From JADGGM01 sp027307005 (GTDB taxonomy: Bacteria; Gemmatimonadota; Gemmatimonadetes; Gemmatimonadales; Gemmatimonadaceae), in NCBI GenBank assembly GCA_035455745.1, contig DATIEP010000090.1, forward strand, positions 1 to 64,000: a stretch of DNA of 64,000 bases, read 5' to 3'. The notes beneath the pieces were generated by a model. It had not been told where the DNA came from, searched no databases, and saw nothing but the letters and a program-made list of their open reading frames with translations. Both the position numbers and the translations under genes were made by a program. Shown here piece by piece: positions 26,862 through 36,300 of the stretch (position 1 is its first letter; each line of letters begins with the position of its first letter).

Positions 26862-29228
26862 ATGCCGCGCCCGCCTGCAATGACCAACGCCCAACCCTCC
26901 CCCGTCCTCGACCGAGCGAACGTTCGCGCGGTCATCCGCCGGCTGTTCGGGCTCGGCCTCCTGGCGCTGGCCGGTGTGATTGCGACGCTCTCCTTGATCG
27001 CCATCGTCCAACTCGTGAGCCGGAGCCAGATCCTGCAGGGACGCCAGGTGACACGCGTCGCCCGCGACGTCAACACGCTCGTGATCGACCGACTGGCCGG
27101 CGTGCGCGGCTACCTGCTGACCACCGACACGACGGCGCTCGCTCCCGACGTCGCAAGCCGCGCGCAGTTGTACGCCTCGCTGGATGCGCTGCGCTCGGTG
27201 GCCCGTGATGATCCCGGATCGCGGGTCCGCATCGCTCGGCTGCGGCGCCTCATCGGACGCTGGGACGCGTCGTTCGTCGATCCGGAGCTGGCGGCGGCCG
27301 GCCGCGGCGATTTCGACTCGGCGCGACGCATCGCGGCCCGGAGCACCGCCGTCACCGACAGCGCGCGCCAGGCGTCGGCCGACCTGGTGGCGCGCGCCCT
27401 GTCGCGGCTTCGTGAACGCGATCGCGGTATGGTCGCCCTGCGTTGGGCCTCGGCCGGGACGCTGCTGCTCGAGATCATCGGGCTCTTCCTGATCATGCGG
27501 CGCATGCGCTCGCGGCTGCTCGCGCAGGCCGAGGAAGTGTTCCAGCAGCAGGAGCACCTCGAGCTGCAAGCGACGCAGCTCGAGGAGCAGCAGGCCGAGG
27601 TCGAGCAGCAGATGGCGGCGCTGCAGCAGATGACGGGCGACCTCGAATCGTCCAACGCTGAGTTAGGCAGCGCGCTCGATGCGGCGGCCGCCGCCGGCGA
27701 AGCGCTCCGCGAGCGGGATGCGGAGCTGCGCCGGACCAACGCACGGCTGGGGGCGCTGTTCGAGGCCGCGCCGCTGGCGGTCTGCGCCGTCGACGCCGAG
27801 GGCGTGGTACGCCAGTGGAATCCCGCCGCCCAACGCATGTTCGGGTGGACCGCAGCCGAATGCGTTGGGCAGCGCCTGCCGATGTTTCCCGGCAGCGGCG
27901 AGCTGCCCGTGCTCAACGGCGACACGCGCGCCGTGAAGACCGACGTGCCCGGCGTGGCCACCCGCAGCGACGGCAGCACGCTCGAGGTGAGCATGTCCTG
28001 GGGACCGGTCGACGACGATCCGGCCAACGGCTATGTCGTGACGTTCGCCGACATGACCGACCGCAAGCGACTGGAAGCGCAGCTCATGCAGTCGCAGAAA
28101 ATGGAAGCGGTGGGCCGGCTCGCCGGCGGCGTGGCGCACGATTTCAACAACATGCTGACGGCGATCAAGAGCTACAGCCAGCTGCTGCTCCAGGATGTCG
28201 CCGCCGACGATGCGCGCCACAAGGACATCCAGGAGATCGACCTCGCCGCGGACCGCGCCGCCCGCCTCACGCGCCAGCTGCTCGCGTTCAGCCGCCAGCA
28301 GATGCTGCAGCCGCGCGTGCTGGATGTGAACCAAACGGTGAGCGAGCTGGAGAAGATGCTCCAGCGTCTCTTGCTCAAGGACATCACGCTCTCCACGCGG
28401 CTCGCACCCGAGCTGCACGCCGTGCGCGCCGACGCCGGGCAGCTGGAGCAGGTGATCGTCAATCTGGTGGTGAACGCGCGCGACGCGATGCCCGACGGCG
28501 GGCGCCTAACGGTGCGGACGCAAAACGTCGCGATCGATGCGGCGTCGGCGCGCGAGGGCTGGTCGTTCGAGGTGCGCCCCGGCGCGTACGTGCTGATTTC
28601 AGTGACCGACACGGGACTCGGCATGGACGAGGCGACCAAGTCGCGCATCTTCGAGCCGTTCTTCACGACCAAGGATCGGCACAAGGGCACCGGTCTCGGC
28701 CTGTCCACGGTGTATGGGATCGTGAAACAATCGGGTGGGTACATTCGCGTGATCAGCGCGCCCGGGCAGGGGTCGACGTTCGAGGTGTTCCTGCCGGTGG
28801 CCGACGGCGCCGCATCGCCCGCCGGACAGCCGCAGCGGCCGCAGACGAGCGGCGGCAGCGAAACGGTGCTGGTGGTGGAGGACGACGACGGCATCCGCGC
28901 GGTGATCAAGCGTATTCTCGAGCGAGCGGGGCATCGCGTGCTCGAAGCGACCAACGGCGCCGAAGCGCTCCGGATCTGCGATGCGTCGGGCGACTCGGTC
29001 GATCTAGTGCTGTCGGACATCGCGATGCCGGAAATGCAGGGCCCCGACCTGGCGCGGCGCATCCGCGAGCTGCACCCGCGCATGGCGATGCTGCTCATGT
29101 CCGGCTACGCGGAGTCGGCGAGTCAGCAGGAGGGGTTCCTGACGGACGGCGTGGAATTCCTGGGCAAGCCCTTTTCGCCGGACGCGCTGACGCGCAAGAT
29201 CCGGCACATCCTGGACGGCGCCGCCTAA
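26862..29228 (+). CDS. Hybrid sensor histidine kinase with CHASE3-like and PAS domains
   Basis: 788 aa. Two membrane helices (about 30-52 and 195-213) bracket an extracytoplasmic CHASE3-like domain. A coiled coil rich in Glu/Gln (about 225-300) follows, then a PAS domain (about 305-395). The kinase has His426 (GVAHDFNNML) with ATPase boxes NLVVNARDAMPDGG, DTGLGM and GTGLGLSTVYG. A C-terminal receiver domain has Asp719 (VLSDIAMPEM). The stop TAA is part of a GCCTAACG doublet. No partner regulator is adjacent, so its own receiver may be the first relay acceptor. The start could be ATG 26862 or 26880 (MTNAQPS). Confidence 0.92.
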   Translation: MPRPPAMTNAQPSPVLDRANVRAVIRRLFGLGLLALAGVIATLSLIAIVQLVSRSQILQGRQVTRVARDVNTLVIDRLAGVRGYLLTTDTTALAPDVASRAQLYASLDALRSVARDDPGSRVRIARLRRLIGRWDASFVDPELAAAGRGDFDSARRIAARSTAVTDSARQASADLVARALSRLRERDRGMVALRWASAGTLLLEIIGLFLIMRRMRSRLLAQAEEVFQQQEHLELQATQLEEQQAEVEQQMAALQQMTGDLESSNAELGSALDAAAAAGEALRERDAELRRTNARLGALFEAAPLAVCAVDAEGVVRQWNPAAQRMFGWTAAECVGQRLPMFPGSGELPVLNGDTRAVKTDVPGVATRSDGSTLEVSMSWGPVDDDPANGYVVTFADMTDRKRLEAQLMQSQKMEAVGRLAGGVAHDFNNMLTAIKSYSQLLLQDVAADDARHKDIQEIDLAADRAARLTRQLLAFSRQQMLQPRVLDVNQTVSELEKMLQRLLLKDITLSTRLAPELHAVRADAGQLEQVIVNLVVNARDAMPDGGRLTVRTQNVAIDAASAREGWSFEVRPGAYVLISVTDTGLGMDEATKSRIFEPFFTTKDRHKGTGLGLSTVYGIVKQSGGYIRVISAPGQGSTFEVFLPVADGAASPAGQPQRPQTSGGSETVLVVEDDDGIRAVIKRILERAGHRVLEATNGAEALRICDASGDSVDLVLSDIAMPEMQGPDLARRIRELHPRMAMLLMSGYAESASQQEGFLTDGVEFLGKPFSPDALTRKIRHILDGAA

Positions 29229-29242
29229 CGCCTAACGGCGCC
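29217..29242. terminator. Hairpin with stop codon and octamer doublet between convergent genes
   Basis: GGCGCCG (29217-29223) and CGGCGCC (29236-29242) are perfect 7-bp arms. The 12-nt loop is CCTAACGCCTAA, which holds the histidine-kinase TAA and most of two overlapping GCCTAACG copies (29223-29230 and 29230-29237). It separates convergent genes, as a terminator would. There is no run of T. Confidence 0.5.
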
Positions 29243-29247
29243 CGCCG

Positions 29248-31821
29248 CTATTCGTGGCGCAGCGCGACCATCGGGTCCACGCGCGTCGCGCGGCGGGCGG
29301 GCACGAGCGCCGCCAGCAGCCCCACGATCGCCAGGCCGGCCGCGGTGCACGCGAAGGTCGGCACGTCGGTCGGGCTCACATCGAAGAGCATGGTGCGCAT
29401 CACGCGCGTCAGCCCGAGCGCGATGACGATGCCGGCCGCGGCGCCGGCGGCGACCAGGCGCACGTGCTCGCGCAACACCATGCGCAAGACGTCGCTCCGC
29501 TGCGCGCCTAACGCAACCCGGATGCCGAACTCGCGCGTCCGCCGCGTCACCGTGTATGCCGCCAGGCCGTACATCCCGATCGCCGCCAGCGTCATCGCCA
29601 CCGCCGCGAAGAGCGACACCAGCGCCATCGTCAAACGCCGCGCCGCCGTCTGCCGCTCGATCAGCTGTTCCAGGCTCACGATCTCGCCGATCGGCTGCTG
29701 CGGATCGGCGCGCGTCACCGCTTGGCGCACGGCGCCGGCGAGCTGCAGCGGATGGCTCGATGCGCGCACCGACACCCAGGCTTGCAGGAGCGGCCCCGAC
29801 TGCGCCACGGCTTCATAGAGCTCCGGCTGCGGCGGCGCGTCCATGCGACCCGAGCGCAGGGAGGCGATTTCCCCGATCACCGTTGCCGGCGCGGAGCCGC
29901 CGCCGCCCCCGTGCAGCGGCATTTGCTTGCCGATCGGCGACTGACCCGGCCAGAGCTGTTTGGCGAGCAGGTCGTTCACGATGATGACTCTCGGCGCGCC
30001 GGCGCGGTCGGACGGGCCGAAAACGCGCCCGGCGAGCAGCGGGATGCGCAGGGTGGTGAAGTACTGCGCATCGACGACGGCGAGGCCGATCATCAGCACC
30101 GGATCCGGATCGTCGGCGCGCACCTCGCGCGGATCCATGCCTAACATCATCGTCGCGCCGCTGAGCGGCAGCGTGCGCGAGAGCGACACGCCCATCACGC
30201 CGGGCCGGCGCATCAGGTCTGCTTCCACCTGGTCGAAGAAGTCCTGCTGCTGCTGCACGTTCTGGTACCGCGACGGCGTGAGGCGGATGCGCGCCGCGAG
30301 CACGTTCTGGGGATCGAACCCGGGGCGAATCTCGCTCAACCGGACGAAGCTGCGGACGAGGAGTCCGGCGCCCACGAGCAGCACCAACGCGAGGGCCATT
30401 TCCGTCACGACGAGCACGCCGTGCGAGCGCCGGCGCCCGCCGGTGCTCGCTGCCGAATCGTCGCGCAGCGTGCGCTCGACATCGGGCGACGCGGCGCGGA
30501 GCGCGGGCACGAGCGAGAAGGCGACGCCGGTCGCGAGGGCCAGCGCCAGCGTGAACGCGAGGGCGTGTCCGTCGATGCCGATCGTGCCGACGCGCGGCAG
30601 CACGCCCGGCCAGGTGCCGAGAATCGCCTGGAGGCCCCAGGCGCCTAACGCCAACCCGGCGCCGGCGGCGGCCAGCGAGAGCACGACGCTCTCGGTGAGC
30701 AGCTGCCGCACGATGCGTCCCCGGCCGGCGCCTAACGCGCGGCGGACGGCGATCTCGCGCCGGCGCCCGCTCGAGCGCGCCATGAGGAGACCGGCGGCGT
30801 TGACGCAGGCGATCAGCATCACGACGCCAACGGCGCCGAAGAGCACCAGGATCAATCTGCGTCCGCTGCCGACCACCGACCGGCTCAACGGCTGCAGCGT
30901 GAAGGACGGCGTATCGAGCTGATCCTTGGGCCCGCCCGCGGCGCCGCCCGGCGGTCCGCCCGACCGCGCGATCACGACTCGTCGCACGGCGCCGCTGGGC
31001 GCGCCGGCGCCCGGCGCGGGACCGGCGGCGGGACCGCCCGCCCTGCCGGACTTGCCATCGCCCGCTTTCGGCGCGGACGTCTGCGTGGCTGCCTCCGCCA
31101 ATCGCTTGGACAACAGCGCGAGGTCGGCGCCGGCGCGCTCGACCGAGGCGCCGGGCGCCAAACGGCCCACCGCGCTGAACGCGAAATAATCGGCGTTCAC
31201 TTCGAGCTCTGGATTGTCGGCGAACGCAACGCCGATGGGCAGCCACAGCTCGGTGCGCTCATCGGGAAACCGCGCCGCCGGCGGAAGGACGCCGATCACC
31301 GTGTACGCATGGCCGTCGAGCATGATGGTCTTGCCTAACACGGAGCGATCCCCGCCGTAGCGGCCCGTCCAGGTCGCGTAGCTCAGGACCGTCACCGGCG
31401 CGTGCACATCCGCCGCCGTGAAGGCACGCCCGATCACCGGATGCACATCCAGCACCGAGAACAGGTCGGGCGAGACCACCGCCGCCTGCACCTCGATGGG
31501 ATCGCCGATGCCCGTCATGTTCGATCGCTGCGTCGTGTAGACCGCCAGGCCGGCGAAATCCTGCCGCAGGTTGCGGATGTCTAACGCATGCGGATACGAG
31601 AGACCCATCCGTCCCGGAAAATTGCCGCCCAACCCGTTGGACCAGACATCGACCAACCGGTCGGACTGGGGATACGGCAGCGGCCGCAACAGCACCGCAT
31701 CGACGACGCTGAAGATCGCCGTGCTGGCGCCGATGCCCAACGCAAGCGTGAGCACCGTGACGACGGCGAATCCGGGGCTGCGGAAAATCGTGCGGAACGC
31801 GTACCGGAGGTCGTTGAGCAT
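29248..31821 (-). CDS. ADOP-type fused ABC transporter permease (MacB-like)
   Basis: 857 aa with two FtsX/MacB permease modules, each with an N-terminal helix, large extracytoplasmic domain and C-terminal helix bundle. Module one opens MLNDLRYAFRTIFRSPGFAV and carries LGIGASTAIFSVV. Module two has REFGIRVALGAQRSDVLRMV, and the C-terminus has the usual TRVDPMVALRHE. An Ala/Gly/Pro-rich insert at about residues 245-300 is unusual. This architecture is known from Acidobacteriota and Gemmatimonadota. No ATPase is next to it, so it would need one from elsewhere. A 216-bp gap upstream to the Nudix gene shows no feature I can name. Confidence 0.9.
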   Translation of the reverse strand: MLNDLRYAFRTIFRSPGFAVVTVLTLALGIGASTAIFSVVDAVLLRPLPYPQSDRLVDVWSNGLGGNFPGRMGLSYPHALDIRNLRQDFAGLAVYTTQRSNMTGIGDPIEVQAAVVSPDLFSVLDVHPVIGRAFTAADVHAPVTVLSYATWTGRYGGDRSVLGKTIMLDGHAYTVIGVLPPAARFPDERTELWLPIGVAFADNPELEVNADYFAFSAVGRLAPGASVERAGADLALLSKRLAEAATQTSAPKAGDGKSGRAGGPAAGPAPGAGAPSGAVRRVVIARSGGPPGGAAGGPKDQLDTPSFTLQPLSRSVVGSGRRLILVLFGAVGVVMLIACVNAAGLLMARSSGRRREIAVRRALGAGRGRIVRQLLTESVVLSLAAAGAGLALGAWGLQAILGTWPGVLPRVGTIGIDGHALAFTLALALATGVAFSLVPALRAASPDVERTLRDDSAASTGGRRRSHGVLVVTEMALALVLLVGAGLLVRSFVRLSEIRPGFDPQNVLAARIRLTPSRYQNVQQQQDFFDQVEADLMRRPGVMGVSLSRTLPLSGATMMLGMDPREVRADDPDPVLMIGLAVVDAQYFTTLRIPLLAGRVFGPSDRAGAPRVIIVNDLLAKQLWPGQSPIGKQMPLHGGGGGSAPATVIGEIASLRSGRMDAPPQPELYEAVAQSGPLLQAWVSVRASSHPLQLAGAVRQAVTRADPQQPIGEIVSLEQLIERQTAARRLTMALVSLFAAVAMTLAAIGMYGLAAYTVTRRTREFGIRVALGAQRSDVLRMVLREHVRLVAAGAAAGIVIALGLTRVMRTMLFDVSPTDVPTFACTAAGLAIVGLLAALVPARRATRVDPMVALRHE

Positions 31822-32037
31822 GTCGGTGAGTGTCGGCTGCCGGGGTGGATGCGGCGTGTGCGCCGCGGATAATCAGTCGCGAGCCTGCGTCTGCGCGAGG
31901 GAATAGTCGTGCCGCGCGCCGCGCACGCGCATCTCGCATTCGCATCACATGTTACCCGATGCGGCCCTCCGTCCGTTGGCGGCACCAGTGTCCGGCTTTG
32001 GGATCGGTCGTGCCGGAACCGAACGGCCGTCAGTGCG

Positions 32038-32481
32038 TCACGGCGGCGGCTCCGTGAGTCCGGATCCGTCGGGCGAGGCGCTCCGCACCTCGATCGGCAG
32101 CGCCACGTCACGATCCAGCGCGAGCGGCACGAGCCAGCGCAGGTTGTCGATCACGTTCGCGGGCAGCGCGTGCACGGGCGCCCGGAACACGCGCTGATCC
32201 TCGGCGGTGTGGGCGCTGCCCGCCGCGTCGTCGAACGCGCGAAGCACGTGCATCGTGTACTGGACGTCGCGCCAGACGAGCACCGTGTCCCACGCGGCGA
32301 CATCGACGCCCGCCTCCTCGCGCACCTCGCGGCGCGCGGCCTCCGCGGCGCTCTCGCCCGGCGCGAGCTTGCCGCCTAACGCATTGACGCGCCCGCGCTG
32401 CCACGCCGGCCGCGTCTTGTCCATCAGCACGACTTGTTCGCGATCGGGCGTGAAGAGAAGTGCGAGAACGTAGGCGTACAT
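32038..32481 (-). CDS. NUDIX hydrolase
   Basis: 147 aa. A complete Nudix box spans residues 37-59, Gly-x5-Glu-x7-REVREEAGV, starting GGKLAPGE. Such enzymes hydrolyse nucleoside diphosphates linked to another moiety. The substrate is not predictable. It lies 42 bp downstream of a secreted hypothetical gene, on the same strand. Confidence 0.92.
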   Translation of the reverse strand: MYAYVLALLFTPDREQVVLMDKTRPAWQRGRVNALGGKLAPGESAAEAARREVREEAGVDVAAWDTVLVWRDVQYTMHVLRAFDDAAGSAHTAEDQRVFRAPVHALPANVIDNLRWLVPLALDRDVALPIEVRSASPDGSGLTEPPP

Positions 32482-32523
32482 GCGGGAACGGGACCCGCGC
32501 GCGTCACCGCGCGCGTCCCTGCC

Positions 32524-33807
32524 CTACTGATACATGATGAAGACGGGAATCGGCTTCAGCCGCAGCACCTGCTCCGGCGTCAACATCGGCTTGTCGTTCT
32601 TGTAGAACACCTTGAATCCCGCGAACTGCACCGGATGGTCGAATATGTAATGCAGGTACGAGCTGCGCTTGAGGGTCGGCGCGCCGAAGCCATCCATGTC
32701 GATCACCATCTGCACGCGCGGATCGAGGTGGATGCGCTCGTGGTTGGTCAGCATCGGGCGGGTGAACCGGTGCACGATCAGCATTTTCGGCGGCAGCTGG
32801 TATTGCGTGACTAACGCGGCCAGCGTGTCCGCGGCCACGTTCACCTGCGACGCGTCGAGCGTGCCGATCACGTGGCCGGGCACTCTGGTCGGCGACATCG
32901 CGAACTCCGGATCGAGCGCCAAGTGCACCGTCGGGCGCTGCAGATACTTGATGAGCGGCGCGATCTCGCTGCGCACCGAGCTCCGCCCCACCTGCACGTC
33001 GAGAATCAACAGATAGCCGCGGCGTTCAGCCCACGACGCCACTTTGTCGATCACCGAGTCCGGCATCCGCGCGCGATACATCCCGTCGCGGCCCGCCGAG
33101 CCCTGGGCGACGGTCACGATCAGCTCCAGCGCCGGCAGCACGGGCGTCGTGCTGTCCGCGCGCACGTACGCATCGGCCTGGCGCTGCAAGCGGTCGAGCA
33201 TCGAATCGGGATTGATCTCGCCCAGAATCCCCATCCGCTTCGAGAACGGATTGCCGTAGTACGCCACGACGCGACAGCCCGGAAACAGCGAGCCAGGCAG
33301 CGGCGTCTGCCCCAGGGCACGCCGCGCGACCTCGCCGTGCCACGACGCGGGCTGCGGGGCCGCCGCCGGTGCGGCGCGATGCGCGTGGTGGGCCCGGTGC
33401 CGCACCGTTAGGTGCGCCGCATGCGTCACACCGTCGTGCGTGCTGTCGCCCGCGCCTAACGAATCGGCCGACGCCATCGCCATGCTGTCTCGCTGCGCCC
33501 TGCGGATCGAGTCGGCGCGGGCCGAATCGCTGTCGGCACGGATCTGCGCGAGCACGTTGGTCATCCGCGCATCGGACGCGCAACGCTGCTCGAGACGCGC
33601 CGTCACCGCGTGCGCGGAATCGAGCATCGTGTCGGCGTGCGTCGCGGGCGCCGTGTGCGATGCACGGTGCGCCGCGGCGCGCGGCGGATCGCCCCGCGCA
33701 TCGGCGCACGCCATGACCACCCCGAGCGCCAGCAGCGCTGCACACGCGCGCGGAATCAGGCCGCGTCTCGCATGGCGGATGGATCCAACCCCTCGCGCGT
33801 GCACCAT
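32524..33807 (-). CDS. Putative lipoprotein of unknown function
   Basis: 427 aa. A signal sequence leads to a lipobox-like VVMAC (Cys34). A low-complexity Ala/His/Ser/Asp region spans about residues 40-160. The C-terminal 270 residues are compact, with YYGNPFSKRMG, LILDVQVGRS and HLALDPEF, which look like barrel strands ending in acidic residues and hint at a glycoside-hydrolase-like TIM barrel. That is a guess from pattern only. The start overlaps the upstream AsnC-type gene by 52 bp, so the true start may be downstream. Confidence 0.7.
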   Translation of the reverse strand: MVHARGVGSIRHARRGLIPRACAALLALGVVMACADARGDPPRAAAHRASHTAPATHADTMLDSAHAVTARLEQRCASDARMTNVLAQIRADSDSARADSIRRAQRDSMAMASADSLGAGDSTHDGVTHAAHLTVRHRAHHAHRAAPAAAPQPASWHGEVARRALGQTPLPGSLFPGCRVVAYYGNPFSKRMGILGEINPDSMLDRLQRQADAYVRADSTTPVLPALELIVTVAQGSAGRDGMYRARMPDSVIDKVASWAERRGYLLILDVQVGRSSVRSEIAPLIKYLQRPTVHLALDPEFAMSPTRVPGHVIGTLDASQVNVAADTLAALVTQYQLPPKMLIVHRFTRPMLTNHERIHLDPRVQMVIDMDGFGAPTLKRSSYLHYIFDHPVQFAGFKVFYKNDKPMLTPEQVLRLKPIPVFIMYQ

Positions 33808-34892
33808 TCCTCGTAGGCCAGTGGTGAAATCTCAGAGGGCTTGATCTCGCTGCGTCCACCCCAGAACACGTTCGTGTACCTCACGTCGATCGACGCCTCG
33901 GCGAGATGCGCATCGATCGCCGCCTTGTGCGCCAACACCAGCGCTTTGTCGGTGCCGTGCGCCACGGCCATGATGTTCACGTTTGCGAACGCCGGTCCCC
34001 CTTCCCGCCAGTACGCGTGCGTGAGGATGTGATGACGACCCACTTCGCATCCGGCCTCGAGCTCGCGTCCCGGTGGCACGCGCCAGTGAAAGAGCGCGTT
34101 GTATCGCGTCACGCGCGTGCCCGCCGTGGAGGGCTTGACGTGCTCGAGAAACGTCGAAAACCGTCCAATCACGCCTCGCTCGTCGAGCGCGCGCGCCACG
34201 CGCAGGAATTCATCCAGCGACACGTGCGCCTCGTCGGCCCGCGCGCGCCACGGGTCGCGGACGACCTCGTCCACCGACAGCTCGCGCTTGAGGCGCTCCA
34301 ACACCCGCCACTCGGTCTCCGTTAGGCGCACGATGTGCGTATCGAGAATCCGGCCCGGCGCATCCGACCGGCTTCCCGGTTCCATCCCGCGCCGCCGCAC
34401 GTGCCCGACGCCGAGCGTGAACAACGCCTTCGCCGGCATGAGCAGGAACGCCTCCGCGCCGACGCGTCGCGCGAGGTGCTCGGCGTGCCGCGGCATCGAA
34501 AACCCTTGCGGCACTTTGAGCGTGGTCCACAGCCGATACGCCGAGCCCTCGGTGTCGGTGTCGGTGGACCGGATCACGACGTGACCCGAGAAGGGATCGT
34601 CGCGCACCATGAAATCGAAGGCGGCGTCGAGCCGCGCAGCCGGCACGCGCCACGCCACCAGCGCGCCGGGCGCGAGATTGGTGGAGAGCAGCGTTTGGCG
34701 CACGCGCCGGATGGTGCCCGCGGCCAGCATGGCCCGCACGCGCTCGAGCACCGTGCCTAACGGAACGCCCGACAGCCGCGCGATCTCGTCGAAGGGATCG
34801 GCGTGAAACCCCGCCACGCGGTCCTCGGACACAGCGAGGATCCGCGCGTTGACGGGATCGTCTATCTCGGTAATGAGGGCTGGTGCGGCCAT
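33756..34892 (-). CDS. Tandem AsnC/Lrp-type protein, siroheme-decarboxylase-like
   Basis: 378 aa made of two AsnC/Lrp-like halves (about 1-185 and 186-378). Each has a winged-helix part (FDEIARLSGVPLGTVLERVR; DEFLRVARALDERGVIGRFS) and a ferredoxin-like RAM part. The second half has YNALFHWRVP and RHHILTHAYWREGGPA, and both halves end in long strands. This double arrangement and the His-rich RAM segment resemble the AhbA/AhbB and NirDL siroheme decarboxylases more than ordinary Lrp regulators. No heme-d1 genes lie near. HemL is encoded in the same window. It could equally be a DNA-binding regulator. Confidence 0.6.
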   Translation of the reverse strand: MAAPALITEIDDPVNARILAVSEDRVAGFHADPFDEIARLSGVPLGTVLERVRAMLAAGTIRRVRQTLLSTNLAPGALVAWRVPAARLDAAFDFMVRDDPFSGHVVIRSTDTDTEGSAYRLWTTLKVPQGFSMPRHAEHLARRVGAEAFLLMPAKALFTLGVGHVRRRGMEPGSRSDAPGRILDTHIVRLTETEWRVLERLKRELSVDEVVRDPWRARADEAHVSLDEFLRVARALDERGVIGRFSTFLEHVKPSTAGTRVTRYNALFHWRVPPGRELEAGCEVGRHHILTHAYWREGGPAFANVNIMAVAHGTDKALVLAHKAAIDAHLAEASIDVRYTNVFWGGRSEIKPSEISPLAYEEWCTREGLDPSAMRDAA

Positions 34893-34936
34893 GTTCGCTG
34901 CCTACAAGAATAATCACGAAGGAACGCGCGCGCCGG

Positions 34937-36226
34937 TCACCAGAGCCGGGACACCGCGTAAATGATGAGTCCCGCCAAGCCGCCGACGAGCGTCCCGTTG
35001 ATACGGATGAACTGGAGGTCGCGGCCGATCGCCAGCTCGATTCGGCGCGACGTCGCCTCCGGATCCCAGGCCGCCACCGTGTGCGCGATCAGCTCGCCGA
35101 CCTCGTGCCGATACTGCTCCACCACCGTGAGCGTCGCGTCGGTGATGAATCGGTCCAGTTCGCCGAGCATCGCCTCGTTCGAGCGCATGGCCGCGGCGAA
35201 CGAGACGATGCCGCGCTCGAGCGCGCCCGGCTCCGCGCCTTCGGCCGGCTCGCGATCCGCATAGCGCACGAGCCCCGTGCGCGCGGTGCGCCAGATCGAC
35301 GTCGCGATCTCGTCCAACACCGGCGCACTGAACAACTCCTCCTTGAACGCTTCGGCCTTCTCGATGACGTCGGGCGAGTTGCGCAGCTTGTCGGTGAACC
35401 GCACCAGCGCCTCGTGGAATTTCGCGCGCAACGGGTGATCCGGAGACTCGCGCACCTCGCGCAGCAGATTCTCGATCGCGCTCACGATCTTGAGGTAGAT
35501 CCGCTCGTCCACCACCTCTGGCACCCACCACGGCGTCTCCTCCGCGACCTTGATGCGGATGATCTCGCGATTTTCGCGCACCGATTGTTCGATCAGTCCG
35601 AGCGCGTCATCGAGCAGATCCTGATGCCGGCTGTCGGTCGTAATGAACGTGAGCACAGATCCCAACACCGGCGCCGCGCGCGTTGCGTGCACGCGCGCCG
35701 CCAGGCCCTCGCCAATGAGCCGGCGCGCTTCGTCGTCCGGCAATGCTTCCGCCGAGCGTGCGAGCCCGAGCGCCACCTGATGCGCGATGAGCCGCGCGTG
35801 TGCGGGGTCCGAGAGCCACGTGACGGCGCGATCGGCGATGCGCATGGACGCGAGGCGCCGCGCCACGACCTCGCGCGCCAGAAAGTTGAATTGGACGAAG
35901 TTGCCTAACGTACGGCCGATCCGGTCCTTGCGTGCGGCGACGATGGCCGTGTGCGGGATCGGAAGGCCCAGGGGATGGCGAAACAGCGCGGTGACGGCGA
36001 ACCAGTCGGCCAACCCGCCCACCATCGCGGCTTCGGCGGTCGCGCGGATGAAGCCGAGCCAGGGCAGGCGGCTCTCGTACCAGCGCGTGACGCCGAAGAT
36101 CGCAGTCGCAAGCACCAGCAGGCCCGTGGCCCGCCGCTTCATGCGGTCGAGCTGGGCCTGTCGGTCCGCGTCGTCCGGCCGCGCGAGCGGCATCGAAACC
36201 GTGGGAGGCGCGATCTGTTCGGTCAC
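34937..36226 (-). CDS. DUF445 family membrane protein
   Basis: 429 aa. The N-terminal helix (ATGLLVLATAIFGVTRWY) is followed by the family block AAMVGGLADWFAVTALFRHPLG. The C-terminal end has a second hydrophobic segment, INGTLVGGLAGLIIYAVSRLW. The middle is helical and charged. The DUF445 function is unknown. It lies 44 bp upstream of the AsnC-type gene on the same strand. Confidence 0.9.
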   Translation of the reverse strand: MTEQIAPPTVSMPLARPDDADRQAQLDRMKRRATGLLVLATAIFGVTRWYESRLPWLGFIRATAEAAMVGGLADWFAVTALFRHPLGLPIPHTAIVAARKDRIGRTLGNFVQFNFLAREVVARRLASMRIADRAVTWLSDPAHARLIAHQVALGLARSAEALPDDEARRLIGEGLAARVHATRAAPVLGSVLTFITTDSRHQDLLDDALGLIEQSVRENREIIRIKVAEETPWWVPEVVDERIYLKIVSAIENLLREVRESPDHPLRAKFHEALVRFTDKLRNSPDVIEKAEAFKEELFSAPVLDEIATSIWRTARTGLVRYADREPAEGAEPGALERGIVSFAAAMRSNEAMLGELDRFITDATLTVVEQYRHEVGELIAHTVAAWDPEATSRRIELAIGRDLQFIRINGTLVGGLAGLIIYAVSRLW

Positions 36227-36300
36227 TGATGGAAATCAGTGACTTTTGCCGCGCCGCGGCAAGCTCGGTTGGCGAGGCGCGCACGCGGCGCGCCGCGGGA

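Noticed and set aside
27815..29818. A 667-codon plus frame overlapping the hybrid kinase
   Set aside because: Arg/Ala-rich and without domains. The kinase frame is clear and this one also crosses the convergent permease.
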